Shown here piece after piece: positions 1 to 6,909 of a DNA stretch of 13,356 bases. A program made the position numbers and the translations under genes. Source of the stretch: Bacteroidia bacterium (lineage in GTDB: Bacteria > Bacteroidota > Bacteroidia > Bacteroidales > UBA12481); NCBI GenBank assembly GCA_026391235.1, contig JAPLDV010000126.1, forward strand, positions 1 through 13,356, given 5' to 3'. The first letter of the stretch is position 1; each line of letters starts with the position of its first letter. The notes beneath the pieces are model-generated. The model was not told the DNA's origin. It was given only the letters and a program-made list of their open reading frames with translations, and searched no databases.

Positions 1-236
1 AGCACTTCGGGTACAAAAACCTTATTCTCGCGGAACTTGACACCAACAATCTGCATTCCCGGAACGAGTCCTTTACTAAGAACCTGATCAGCAGGAATTC
101 CCTCCAATAATGCCTGAGCGCTCAGCTCATCGGCACCATCCTCTCCTTTCAGATCGGGGGGGTAAGGAGATATTTTATTTACTTTACCTCTTTCAACGCA
201 TTTTGCGATCTTTGCCAGCAATTCTTCAGGGTTCAT
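1..236 (-). CDS. Corrinoid (B12)-binding protein, 5' part only
   Basis: Open frame on the minus strand from an ATG at 236 down to the left edge, giving about 78 residues without a stop; the 3' end lies outside the window. The N-terminus (MNPEELLAKIAKCVERGK) and the later segments LLEGIPADQVLSKGLVPGM and VGVKFRENKVFVPEVL match the helical cap domain (B12-binding-2) of the small corrinoid proteins that shuttle methyl groups between a substrate methyltransferase and an acceptor, as in the MtbC/MttC/MtgC class and MetH. The cobalamin-binding DxHxxG domain would lie further left and is not visible. Between the first helix and the cap is a proline-rich insert (residues 20-38). The substrate cannot be told from this fragment. 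It is divergent from the nitroreductase gene. Family assignment is fairly sure; specific function is unknown. Confidence 0.82.
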   Translation of the reverse strand, partial: MNPEELLAKIAKCVERGKVNKISPYPPDLKGEDGADELSAQALLEGIPADQVLSKGLVPGMQIVGVKFRENKVFVPEV

Positions 237-260
237 TTTAGTCGAATTTTTGTTTGATGA

Positions 261-268
261 CAAATATA
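261..268 (-). promoter_or_regulatory. Possible TAnnTTTG promoter box for the corrinoid gene
   Basis: Read on the minus strand the bases are TATATTTG, a full match to the TAnnTTTG -7 element of Bacteroidota housekeeping promoters, placed about 25 bases upstream of the ATG at 236. No clear TTTG -33 element is seen at the usual spacing (only T-rich sequence), so this rests on one box. Confidence 0.35.
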
Positions 269-285
269 TAAATCCTAAACCAGAT

Positions 286-864
286 ATGTTAAAAGATTTA
301 GTTCTTAAAAACCGCAGTTATCGCAGGTTCGATGGTAAAACAGCCGTATCGCAGGAAACGATGGAACAGCTGGTTGATCTGGCAAGAATCTGTCCCTCGA
401 GCCGCAATCAGCAGGCACTCAAGTTTATGACGGTTAATAGCCCGCATCAGGGTAACCTGATATTTCCCTGTCTGGCCTGGGCCGGTTACCTTAAAGATTG
501 GGATGGGCCAGTGGCAGCAGAGCGTCCATCAGCCTATATAATTATTTTAGGCGATACCCGGATTGGCTCGAAATTCGAAACCGATCTTGGAATCTGTGCT
601 CAGACCATTCTCCTGGGTGCCGTGGAGATGGATCTGGGTGGTTGCATAATAGGTTCCATTAAGCGTGATGCCTTGAGAACTCTCTTTGCGATCCCTGATC
701 ACCTTGAAATTCTCCAGGTGCTCGCAATCGGAAAACCGGTTGAAAAAGTTGTTTTTGAGCCGGTCAAAGACGGAGATATCCGCTACTGGCGCGATCTTGA
801 TCAAACTCATCATGTGCCGAAGCGATCATTAAGCGATATTCTGATCAAGCCTGATTTGCCGTAG
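286..864 (+). CDS. Nitroreductase-family FMN oxidoreductase
   Basis: A protein of 192 residues if started at the ATG at 286. A TTG at 250 would add 12 residues without family resemblance, so 286 is preferred. The N-terminal NRSYRRF (residues 9-15) is the usual basic FMN-phosphate-contacting start of nitroreductases, PSSRNQQ (37-43) corresponds to the family's PSSxNxQ flavin-binding segment, and GGCIIGS (118-124) is the GlgxCwiG-type segment near the other side of the flavin. Members are homodimeric cytoplasmic enzymes that use NAD(P)H to reduce nitroaromatics, quinones or flavins; the natural substrate here cannot be predicted. Length fits the short subfamily. It is divergently arranged with the corrinoid gene and stands alone on the plus strand. 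The family call is firm; the substrate is unknown. Confidence 0.88.
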   Translation: MLKDLVLKNRSYRRFDGKTAVSQETMEQLVDLARICPSSRNQQALKFMTVNSPHQGNLIFPCLAWAGYLKDWDGPVAAERPSAYIIILGDTRIGSKFETDLGICAQTILLGAVEMDLGGCIIGSIKRDALRTLFAIPDHLEILQVLAIGKPVEKVVFEPVKDGDIRYWRDLDQTHHVPKRSLSDILIKPDLP

Positions 865-874
865 GGCATTTTTT
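857..874 (+). terminator. Weak possible terminator after nitroreductase
   Basis: TGCC (857-860) and GGCA (865-868) can pair across a four-base loop that contains the stop codon, followed directly by six T residues. The stem is only four base pairs, so the signal is weak. Confidence 0.25.
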
Positions 875-951
875 GTAAATATCAGAAAATCATTAGCTTG
901 TATCTTTATTTACAAGTGTTGATAAAACACCTAACGATTTATTTGAAATAA

Positions 952-983
952 TTTGTTGATTTTGATTTTGTGTTGTATCTTTA
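952..983 (+). promoter_or_regulatory. Possible Bacteroidota-type promoter in the gene-poor stretch
   Basis: TTTG at 952-955 is followed after 20 bases by TATCTTTA at 976-983, one mismatch from TAnnTTTG. Spacing agrees with the TTTG-N(19-21)-TAnnTTTG arrangement. No protein gene follows on this strand; the next clear signal is the terminator at 1140-1172, so the promoter would drive a short RNA. Confidence 0.35.
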
Positions 984-989
984 TCAGGC

Positions 990-1172
990 AAAAGGTTAGA
1001 TAGGGAAAGTTCAAAGAGAAAAAACAAGAGATTAGATAAAGGGATTATAGGCTTAGTTGCAATTAACTTCTTAATTCTCAAACTTCTTCTTATCTGTAAG
1101 GTGGTTCTTGATTGTGGGGACATGAAAGGTGATGTTGGTAAAAAAGGCGGCTCCCAACCGCCTTTTTTTTTT
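990..1172 (+). ncRNA. Candidate short non-coding transcript (unclassified)
   Basis: The stretch from about 990 to 1172 is bounded by a promoter-like sequence upstream and a strong intrinsic terminator downstream, and has no convincing protein on either strand. Pairing potential includes AGTT/AACT around a GCAATT loop (near 1056-1070) and AGATAA/TTATCT enclosing it. I do not recognise it as tmRNA, RNase P RNA, SRP RNA or 5S rRNA. A 6S-like or regulatory RNA is possible but not shown. A weak alternative is that the terminator serves only the minus-strand superoxide dismutase remnant and the plus-strand promoter is chance in AT-rich DNA. Confidence 0.22.
1140..1172. terminator. Strong bidirectional intrinsic terminator
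   Basis: GGCGG (1146-1150) and CCGCC (1158-1162) pair across a seven-base loop, and flanking A and T runs extend the stem. Ten T residues follow on the plus strand (1163-1172) and six on the minus strand (complement of 1140-1145). It can therefore end transcription from both sides: any plus-strand transcript from the 950-1140 stretch, and the old superoxide dismutase gene whose stop codon lies just beyond at 1175-1177. Confidence 0.8.
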
Positions 1173-1174
1173 AT

Positions 1175-1428
1175 TTATTGGCCGGCGCCGTGAAAGGCCA
1201 GCTCCCTTTCCCAATGTTTGACAAGGCTGAAATCGCCCGAATCCATCGTCTCAGCTACCTTTGTTGTTGCAGCATTCAACCCCTTCACATAACCGGCATG
1301 GTGGCGCCGGAACAGGTAAGACTGCCGGCAGTTGCTCCGCGGTTTATCCCGGCAAATCCGGCATCCAGCCCGGCTCCGAGAAATGCAGATGATTTAAGGA
1401 TTTCTCTTTTGTTCCTGACAGGAATGTT
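1175..1428 (-). pseudogene. Fe/Mn superoxide dismutase remnant with export signal
   Basis: Two minus-strand frames together resemble an exported Fe/Mn superoxide dismutase. From 1428 one frame gives a signal-like N-terminus containing RNKREILKSSAFLGAGL, the style of Bacteroidota Tat/lipoprotein leaders, and runs to a TGA at 1285-1287. A second frame supplies HHAGYVKGLNAATTKV (from 1303) and DFSLVKHWERELAFHGAG, which matches the N-terminal helical domain of the enzyme, then ends in TAA at 1175-1177. The segment between leader and HHAGYV, which normally carries the first metal-ligand histidine four residues before HH, is missing or scrambled, and the remaining two thirds of the enzyme, with the other ligands, is absent. 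No start codon remains in the first frame. It is therefore a dead fragment with a deletion, a frame change and a truncation. The terminator at 1140-1172 still follows it. Confidence 0.7.
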
Positions 1429-1543
1429 TTATTGAATATCAAACAAACCTGCCCTGAATAAGTTCTGAAGGGACGCAAAAATCACAATCGCCACCATACC
1501 AATGTGCCCAATTGATAATTGACCGCGGTAATGATGGGGAAAT

Positions 1544-1561
1544 GGACGCAAATATGCGTCC
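1544..1561 (-). terminator. Hairpin directly after the fused oxidoreductase gene
   Basis: GGACGCA (1544-1550) and TGCGTCC (1555-1561) form a perfect seven-base-pair stem with a four-base loop, starting at the base after the stop codon of the minus-strand oxidoreductase. The minus-strand sequence that follows (ATTTCCCC) lacks a real T run, so it is either a weak terminator or an mRNA 3'-end stabiliser. Nothing else is recognised between 1429 and 1543 apart from a small CAATT/AATTG palindrome at 1510-1522. Confidence 0.4.
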
Positions 1562-4500
1562 CTACTTGAAAGCCTTCTCCAGCAGCCCGTCGCCGGTCAT
1601 CGCAAGCTGGCTGAAATATCCGGGTACCGGTCTGCCTATCAATTGATCAACGTACAATTTGGCGAGGTACTGGCCGAGCATAAACCCTTGTCCCCGCAAT
1701 CCGAGGAAAAGCCCTAAATCAGTATCCAGGATCATCCGCGGCTCAACATAATAGCCTGCCCAGACTGCCTGAAAACCGACTGACGATAATTCAGGGATCC
1801 AGTTCACAAAAACCTCGGAGGCGATTTCAAGGAAATCCTGGGAATTGATCTTCAGGTTCTTTTCGGATTCCTGGGCATCCATAGCCGGTGAGGCGCAACC
1901 GATCACCTGGCCGGTTTCTCCCAGCTGCTGACCATATACAGCAGAAAAGCCTTTATACCGGCGGCGGTCGATAACCATTGGCAGCGGGGCTTTATTTACC
2001 CCGAGCATCGGCAATCTCCTGGTTATAAATGCCTGGTGTTTAACAGCATACATACCTGTTTCGATGCCCATCTTCCGGGCGGTTTTATGACCATCCGGAC
2101 CCATGGCATTTACAAAAACCGGTGTATGAATCTCTATATATTCTTTGTCATGATTCTGAACCAATATCACATATTCGTTGCCGGTCTTGAAAACATCAAT
2201 CAATTTGCAGTCTTCGAGAATGGTGCCGCCATTATTGATACCCAGCCTCCTGATCAGGTCGATCACCCTGCCCGGGGTAGCCTGCCAGCAATCATGGGTG
2301 ATCAGCGCAGCCTGATAATCATTGGCCAGGTTCTGGTTGATAAATGGAGATATCCGTGAACGGTAATCCTTTGGACCGATCATTTCGGCATCCGACCAGC
2401 CCATTGACACTTCCAGCGCTTTGAACATTTGTTCATCGTGAGCAAAGGTCACATAGTCGATCGGGCGAAAATCGATATTCTTTATCTGTTGTAATTCTTT
2501 GAATATCACAAGGTTATTCCTTGCAATATCAGAAAGTTCGGGGACACTGAAATTGGGTCGTCCACCGGCAATATTCCTCCAGGAGGCTCCGCGGCCAAAA
2601 TTGAGTAAAACCGGCTTCTGACCGGCTTCGGCGAGATAACGGAAAAGGGCCGATCCTCCAATACCCCCTCCGGCAACCAGTGAAGGCACTTTAATAACAC
2701 GCGGCTGGCGGCCATGGTCAACAATCCTGATCTGTTCGGGTACACCTTTCGGGTATAGCTCACCCATTTCAATCTGGTTGGATAGCGGCCCTCTTGGGGT
2801 TGCATCTCCAACTATTTGAATACCACTGCTGTATAGAGCAGTTTTTAACCGTTTGATGCAGCGTTTTCCCCGGCAGGCTCCCATCCCCAAACGGGTGGTA
2901 TGCTTGATTTCATCAACCGAGATGAACTTGCGGTCGCCGATAGTTTTTAATATCTCATCATAAGTAACATCATCACAATGACATACGTATACAGGATTTT
3001 CAATTTTCAACTGAACCGGCCGGATCAATACAGGCTCAGGAAATTTTTCCTTCACGATAAATCCTCTTACATTAACCAGGTCCGCACCATGGATATCCAG
3101 TGAGCGAACCCTTGCTATATCGGTTTTGTTTGGTTTTTTTAGAATCTTTTCGATTGTTCCGCTCCCCAGTTTTTTCCCGTTGTTATCAACCAGGAATACT
3201 TCTGATCCGGCTTCCGCAGTATATTCAATAGGAAGGAAAAGCCAGTCTTTCTTAAGGTTATATCCGAATATGGCAAGACCCGGGCATTGGTATACACAAT
3301 CCATGCATCCGGTACATTTATCGAAATCGATTTCCGGAACGGTGCTGGTTGATGTTTTGGTAATGGCACCGTTGGGGCAGGCAAATTCACACGGGTTACA
3401 GGCAAAACCATGTAAACAATCGATCTGGACAAATCCTTTCTGGTTCATTCTTTCGGAATCCGGCAAATCGGGCTTTTCGATGACCATAACAGGATGTTGC
3501 TGGCTATCAATGTATTCCTTGGATATGCTTAAAAACTCATCATAATTAAACCGTTCACACATCTCATCGAGCAGCTCATAGGCGACCTGCTTGCCCCTGA
3601 GAACAGCGCTGGTTCCTTCACCGATACGGATGGCATCACCGGCACCAAATACATTCCGGCCAAAGACTTCCTTGCCTTTGATCAGCAGCTGATCATCAGG
3701 TACCAATCCCGTACAGATGTTAATGGCATCGATTCCTTCGATGATCTTTTCCGTTCCGGGGATAGGGTTGAAATTCTCAGATTCTGCGATCACGGCTCCG
3801 ATAATGCCGGTCCGATCCTCATTCGGTATAGCCTTGATCAGTAAATGATTGAGAATGACCGGTATACCTAATCTCCTGACCCGGTTGGCCTGTACCGGGA
3901 AGCCGCCCTCGCGGGGCATCGCTTCTACGATAGCCCTGACGGTTGCTCCGGCCTGCATGAGCTGGTAGGAGGTGAGGTAGCCAATATTTCCGGCACCTAC
4001 GGTCAGAATGTTTTTACCCAGAAGAGTGAATTCAGTGTTCATCATCTTCTGGACAACGGCGGCGGTATAAACCCCGGGAACGTCATCGTTTTCAAAGGCA
4101 GGCATAAATGGAACCGCTCCGGTGGCAATCACCAGGTATTCGGTATCAACATAATATATTTCCTGAGTACTTATATTCTTGATGGCCAGTCGTTTTCCTT
4201 CGAGGATATCCCAAACTGTGGAATTCAGGAAGATGCCGTTAAGATTTTCGCCTGCCAGAGTTTTTGCAATATCAAAACCGCGCATGCCGCCAAACTTTTT
4301 TTCTTTTTCAAAAAAGAAGAACTGGTGTGTTTGCATCAGAAACTGGCCGCCAATCCGGTCGTTATTGTCGATGACAAGGTTATCGATTCCGTGCTGGTTA
4401 AGGATCTCACGTGTTGCCAATCCGGCCGGACCGGCTCCGATAATGGTAACGGTCGTCCGGTAAACCATGGTTGCGGTAGTTTTATCCACTGGTGTCGGAT

Positions 4501-4798
4501 TTGGACGATAATCATGGGGAACCTCCATAACTTCCCTGACTCCATCTACTCTGGTGATGCAGATTCGTTTCACCTTACCATCCACCAGCATTTCACAGGC
4601 ACCGCACTTGCCAATACCGCATTCAAGGCTGCGGTTTCTGCCCCTTAAACTATGACTGTGAACAGGATAGCCGGCCTGATGCAAAGCTGCTGCTATGGTT
4701 AAACCTTTGTCTCCCGTAACAGGTTGCCCTTCAAACAGGAATTCACTGGTTTGGCGTTTTTCAATGTCCAGAATCGGATGTTCTGTTATTTTTAACAT
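1562..4798 (-). CDS. Single-chain multi-domain FAD/Fe-S amine or imino-acid dehydrogenase
   Basis: A protein of 1078 residues with five modules. (1) Residues 15-95: plant-type [2Fe-2S] domain with Cys60, 65, 68 and 80, like HcnA or the N-terminus of sarcosine oxidase alpha. (2) Residues 115-440: pyridine-nucleotide disulfide oxidoreductase fold with GAGPAG at 121, GAGNIG at 268, ATG at 225 and GAGDA at 385, like HcnB or opine/D-proline dehydrogenase alpha. (3) Residues 455-512: two 4Fe-4S clusters (Cys461, 467, 470, 474 and Cys495, 498, 501, 505). (4) Residues 602-655: BFD-type [2Fe-2S] domain with C606xC608 and C642xxxxC647. (5) Residues 704-1070: DAO-type FAD domain with GGGIGG at 710-715. 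By family knowledge, module 5 would oxidise a secondary or primary amine (sarcosine, proline, glycine-like) and pass electrons through the clusters to module 2 or a ferredoxin. It is likely cytoplasmic, since no signal peptide is seen. It has its own promoter and no co-transcribed neighbour. Substrate unknown. Confidence 0.85.
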   Translation of the reverse strand: MLKITEHPILDIEKRQTSEFLFEGQPVTGDKGLTIAAALHQAGYPVHSHSLRGRNRSLECGIGKCGACEMLVDGKVKRICITRVDGVREVMEVPHDYRPNPTPVDKTTATMVYRTTVTIIGAGPAGLATREILNQHGIDNLVIDNNDRIGGQFLMQTHQFFFFEKEKKFGGMRGFDIAKTLAGENLNGIFLNSTVWDILEGKRLAIKNISTQEIYYVDTEYLVIATGAVPFMPAFENDDVPGVYTAAVVQKMMNTEFTLLGKNILTVGAGNIGYLTSYQLMQAGATVRAIVEAMPREGGFPVQANRVRRLGIPVILNHLLIKAIPNEDRTGIIGAVIAESENFNPIPGTEKIIEGIDAINICTGLVPDDQLLIKGKEVFGRNVFGAGDAIRIGEGTSAVLRGKQVAYELLDEMCERFNYDEFLSISKEYIDSQQHPVMVIEKPDLPDSERMNQKGFVQIDCLHGFACNPCEFACPNGAITKTSTSTVPEIDFDKCTGCMDCVYQCPGLAIFGYNLKKDWLFLPIEYTAEAGSEVFLVDNNGKKLGSGTIEKILKKPNKTDIARVRSLDIHGADLVNVRGFIVKEKFPEPVLIRPVQLKIENPVYVCHCDDVTYDEILKTIGDRKFISVDEIKHTTRLGMGACRGKRCIKRLKTALYSSGIQIVGDATPRGPLSNQIEMGELYPKGVPEQIRIVDHGRQPRVIKVPSLVAGGGIGGSALFRYLAEAGQKPVLLNFGRGASWRNIAGGRPNFSVPELSDIARNNLVIFKELQQIKNIDFRPIDYVTFAHDEQMFKALEVSMGWSDAEMIGPKDYRSRISPFINQNLANDYQAALITHDCWQATPGRVIDLIRRLGINNGGTILEDCKLIDVFKTGNEYVILVQNHDKEYIEIHTPVFVNAMGPDGHKTARKMGIETGMYAVKHQAFITRRLPMLGVNKAPLPMVIDRRRYKGFSAVYGQQLGETGQVIGCASPAMDAQESEKNLKINSQDFLEIASEVFVNWIPELSSVGFQAVWAGYYVEPRMILDTDLGLFLGLRGQGFMLGQYLAKLYVDQLIGRPVPGYFSQLAMTGDGLLEKAFK

Positions 4799-4826
4799 GA
4801 TGAGTTCCCGGAATAATTATTGACCT

Positions 4827-4858
4827 CAAAAATAGACCGGGCATACCATAACATCAAT
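4827..4858 (-). promoter_or_regulatory. Promoter of the fused oxidoreductase gene
   Basis: On the minus strand ATTG (complement of 4855-4858) is followed after 20 bases by TATTTTTG (complement of 4827-4834), a perfect TAnnTTTG box. Transcription would start near 4820, leaving a leader of about 20 bases before the ATG at 4798. Confidence 0.55.
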
Positions 4859-4912
4859 GATGTTTATCAGGGACAAGTATGAAAAGAGTACAATTTGCAT
4901 GGTTAAAAATTG

Positions 4913-4920
4913 TATTTTTG
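4913..4920 (+). promoter_or_regulatory. Promoter box for the OmpH-like gene
   Basis: TATTTTTG is a full match to TAnnTTTG, 32 bases before the ATG at 4953. A TTTG at 4894-4897 lies only 15 bases upstream, shorter than the usual 19-21, so the -33 element is uncertain. The box is identical to that of the divergent oxidoreductase gene. Confidence 0.45.
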
Positions 4921-4952
4921 TGATTCGGAAAAATTATAAACCAGATTGATAG

Positions 4953-5573
4953 ATGATTAAAGAGAATTCAAACCGGATAATCAGCGGAGTCCTGGTCATT
5001 GCAGTGATTGTGCTGTTTGTATTGCATTTTTCGGGTAAAAAAGAGGAACCAGTTGAAAATACGTTGCCTCAGCCAGGTACCCTCGTAGGAAGCATCAATG
5101 AAATTAAGGTCGCCTACGTGTTCGTAGATTCAGTTCTGGCCAATTATGAGTATTACAAAATATTGACAGACAGACTACTTGCAAAGAAATCCAGTTTGGA
5201 GAAGGAACTGACCGGCAAAGGGGATTCCTTTAAGAAGGAAGTGGCGGATTTTCAGTATAAAGTAGATAAAAAACTGATTACCTCCTGGGATGCTGAAGCA
5301 CGGCAGAAGCAGCTTACCGAGCAGCAGCAGGTTCTGGTAAATCTGCAGGGAGACATGCAGAACAAGCTGGCCGAGGATGAACAGACGGTTACAGTTCAGC
5401 TCCATGATTCGGTTATAAGTGCGGTTAATGAAGTGAATCGCACAAAGGGATACAATCTTGTTTTAAGCAATACATTCGGTGGTGGATTGCTGTATGCAGA
5501 TGGTTATATGAACATTACCAAACAGGTGCTCGATCGCCTGAATGAATCCTATCGGAAATCAATCGCGAAGTAA
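4953..5573 (+). CDS. OmpH/Skp-like membrane-anchored periplasmic protein
   Basis: A protein of 206 residues. A single hydrophobic segment (residues 9-26, IISGVLVIAVIVLFVLHF) follows a short basic N-terminus, with no clear signal-peptidase site, so it is probably an uncleaved membrane anchor with the rest in the periplasm. The body starts IKVAYVFVDSVLANYEYYK (51-69), the usual opening of OmpH/Skp proteins. A long charged helical stretch follows (about 70-155, coiled-coil tentacle), then a closing beta/helix part with GYNLVLSNTFGGGLLYADG (166-184), which corresponds to the family's C-terminal ADGxxDIT-like motif. Skp-type proteins hold unfolded outer-membrane proteins in the periplasm. Bacteroidota have several paralogues; this one is not next to bamA, so the client proteins are unknown. 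The last 32 bases overlap the next gene, which suggests co-transcription. Confidence 0.85.
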   Translation: MIKENSNRIISGVLVIAVIVLFVLHFSGKKEEPVENTLPQPGTLVGSINEIKVAYVFVDSVLANYEYYKILTDRLLAKKSSLEKELTGKGDSFKKEVADFQYKVDKKLITSWDAEARQKQLTEQQQVLVNLQGDMQNKLAEDEQTVTVQLHDSVISAVNEVNRTKGYNLVLSNTFGGGLLYADGYMNITKQVLDRLNESYRKSIAK

Positions 5574-6909
5574 GATTGGCTTTGCTGATCTTTACCTTGA
5601 AAGATATGGATCCGGACCGGTGGAGGGACTGCCCGAACCGGATCCGGACCTTTTTTTAATTGTCACTATTCCGGCTTTTAAGGAGCCCGGCCTTACAGAT
5701 AGCCTGAACGCCCTGCTAGCCTGTGATCCTCCCGGGGTGATGTGGGAGATACTAATCAATATAAACTATCCTGAGAATTCCGGGGCCGATGTGGTGGAAA
5801 TCAGCCGGCAGTCGATGGAAGCTGTGAAACAACTAAGTTCCCATTTATCACGGAGTGACGTCCGGATTCATTGCCTGTGGAATCCCGATATGCCTGTCCG
5901 CCATGCCGGAGTGGGTTTGGCCAGGAAAATAGTTATGGATCAGGCAGTCCGAAGGTTCAACTCTATCGGCCGGCCTGAAGGCGTAATTTTGTCATTTGAT
6001 GCTGATTCTTCCTGTGAGAAAGGCTACCTGAACAGCATTAAAGAGTTTTATGTGAGTAACCCCGGTGTCCGAACAGCTAATATATATTTTGAACATCCTC
6101 TGAGCGGTTCTTTTGATCCGCGAATCTACCATTCGATTGCTCAATATGAGCTGTATCTGAGGTATATGCGATTGGCAATCGAAAAAACCGGCCATCCGCA
6201 TGCGATCTATACCGTGGGCTCAAGTTTCTCGCTCAGGAGTAAAACCTACATCAGGGCAAACGGCATGGGGCGACACAAAGCAGGAGAGGATTTTTACTTC
6301 CTTCATAAATGCATCCAGCTGAAAGGTTTTTGGGAAATCAATGAAACGGCAGTTTATCCATCGGTCAGGGAATCCGATCGTGTAAGTTTTGGCACCGGGG
6401 CCTCGATCCACAGAATGCAAAACGACCCCACGCTTGAAGTTTACGACTTTGATAGTTTTTTGCCGCTTCAGAGGTTTTTTAGTAAAGTGGGTGATTACTG
6501 GCAACCGACTTCCCCCTGCCCCCTCCTCAGCAAGGAGGGGGTGGCTCCGAGGGAGGTTCCTGGTTTTGAGAACTTTAACCTACAATTGGAAGATGAATGG
6601 GAGGGCATATCAACTGGTTTGGCCGGATTCCTGAAAATGCAAAAAGCGGTCGGGCGTATTCAGGAAATGCGCCGCGATTCGGCCAGCGAGCAAACCTTCA
6701 GGGATAAATTTTTTGCCTGGTTTAATGGTTTCATGGTTTTGCGGTATCTGAACGATGTGCATAAGGATCAGTACGTTAAAATGCCGGTTTTGCATGAGGC
6801 TTCACGTCTGGCTCTAATCCTGGGCATAAATTCAGGTGAATCAGCGGAAGAATTGCTGGTTCATTTCAGGGATTTTGAAAGAGGGCGGGGAAACAGGAGA
6901 ATTATTTAG
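5542..6909 (+). CDS. Family-2-type glycosyltransferase
   Basis: A protein of 455 residues; the ATG at 5542 lies inside the end of the OmpH-like gene in another frame (32-base overlap) and is the only plausible early start. The GT-A fold is suggested by VTIPAFKEPGL (41-51), the nucleotide-sugar-binding start, FDADS (152-156) as the DxD metal site, and AGEDFYF (247-253) with the ED pair typical of the catalytic base region. No membrane segment is seen, so it is cytoplasmic or peripheral. SDRVSFGTG (278-286) is a further short conserved-looking segment. Sugar and acceptor are unknown; a role in envelope polysaccharide is reasonable for the family. Residues 323 to about 340 (TSPCPLLSKEGVAPREVPG) do not look like enzyme sequence but like a translated palindromic repeat inserted in frame. 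The 3' end overlaps the convergent FtsB-like gene by 8 bases. Confidence 0.82.
   Translation: MNPIGNQSRSKIGFADLYLERYGSGPVEGLPEPDPDLFLIVTIPAFKEPGLTDSLNALLACDPPGVMWEILININYPENSGADVVEISRQSMEAVKQLSSHLSRSDVRIHCLWNPDMPVRHAGVGLARKIVMDQAVRRFNSIGRPEGVILSFDADSSCEKGYLNSIKEFYVSNPGVRTANIYFEHPLSGSFDPRIYHSIAQYELYLRYMRLAIEKTGHPHAIYTVGSSFSLRSKTYIRANGMGRHKAGEDFYFLHKCIQLKGFWEINETAVYPSVRESDRVSFGTGASIHRMQNDPTLEVYDFDSFLPLQRFFSKVGDYWQPTSPCPLLSKEGVAPREVPGFENFNLQLEDEWEGISTGLAGFLKMQKAVGRIQEMRRDSASEQTFRDKFFAWFNGFMVLRYLNDVHKDQYVKMPVLHEASRLALILGINSGESAEELLVHFRDFERGRGNRRII
6508..6560. repeat. Palindromic repeat element inserted in a coding region
   Basis: CCCCCTCCT (6519-6527) and AGGAGGGGG (6533-6541) form a perfect nine-base-pair stem with a five-base loop, flanked by C-rich and G/A-rich arms. 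It reads as TSPCPLLSKEG in the glycosyltransferase frame. Sequences encoding this peptide are known as dispersed intergenic repeats in various bacteria; here the reading frame stays open through it. The exact element ends are approximate. Confidence 0.65.

Noticed and set aside
156..162. Run of seven G in the corrinoid gene as a phase-variation site
   Set aside because: It encodes two prolines in a normal frame and is too short and isolated to suggest switching without population data.
893..1123. Open frame of 76 codons on the minus strand
   Set aside because: Low-complexity, AT-driven peptide rich in Lys, Leu, Ser and Asn with no motif; no start signal. The stretch looks non-coding.
1178..1435. 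Open frame of 85 codons on the plus strand
   Set aside because: It lies antisense to the superoxide dismutase remnant, has no family resemblance, and starts from a non-ATG codon; the minus-strand reading explains the sequence.
3126..3545. Open frame of 139 codons on the plus strand inside the fused oxidoreductase
   Set aside because: Shadow of the cysteine-rich ferredoxin module on the other strand; the minus-strand protein has complete Fe-S motifs there.
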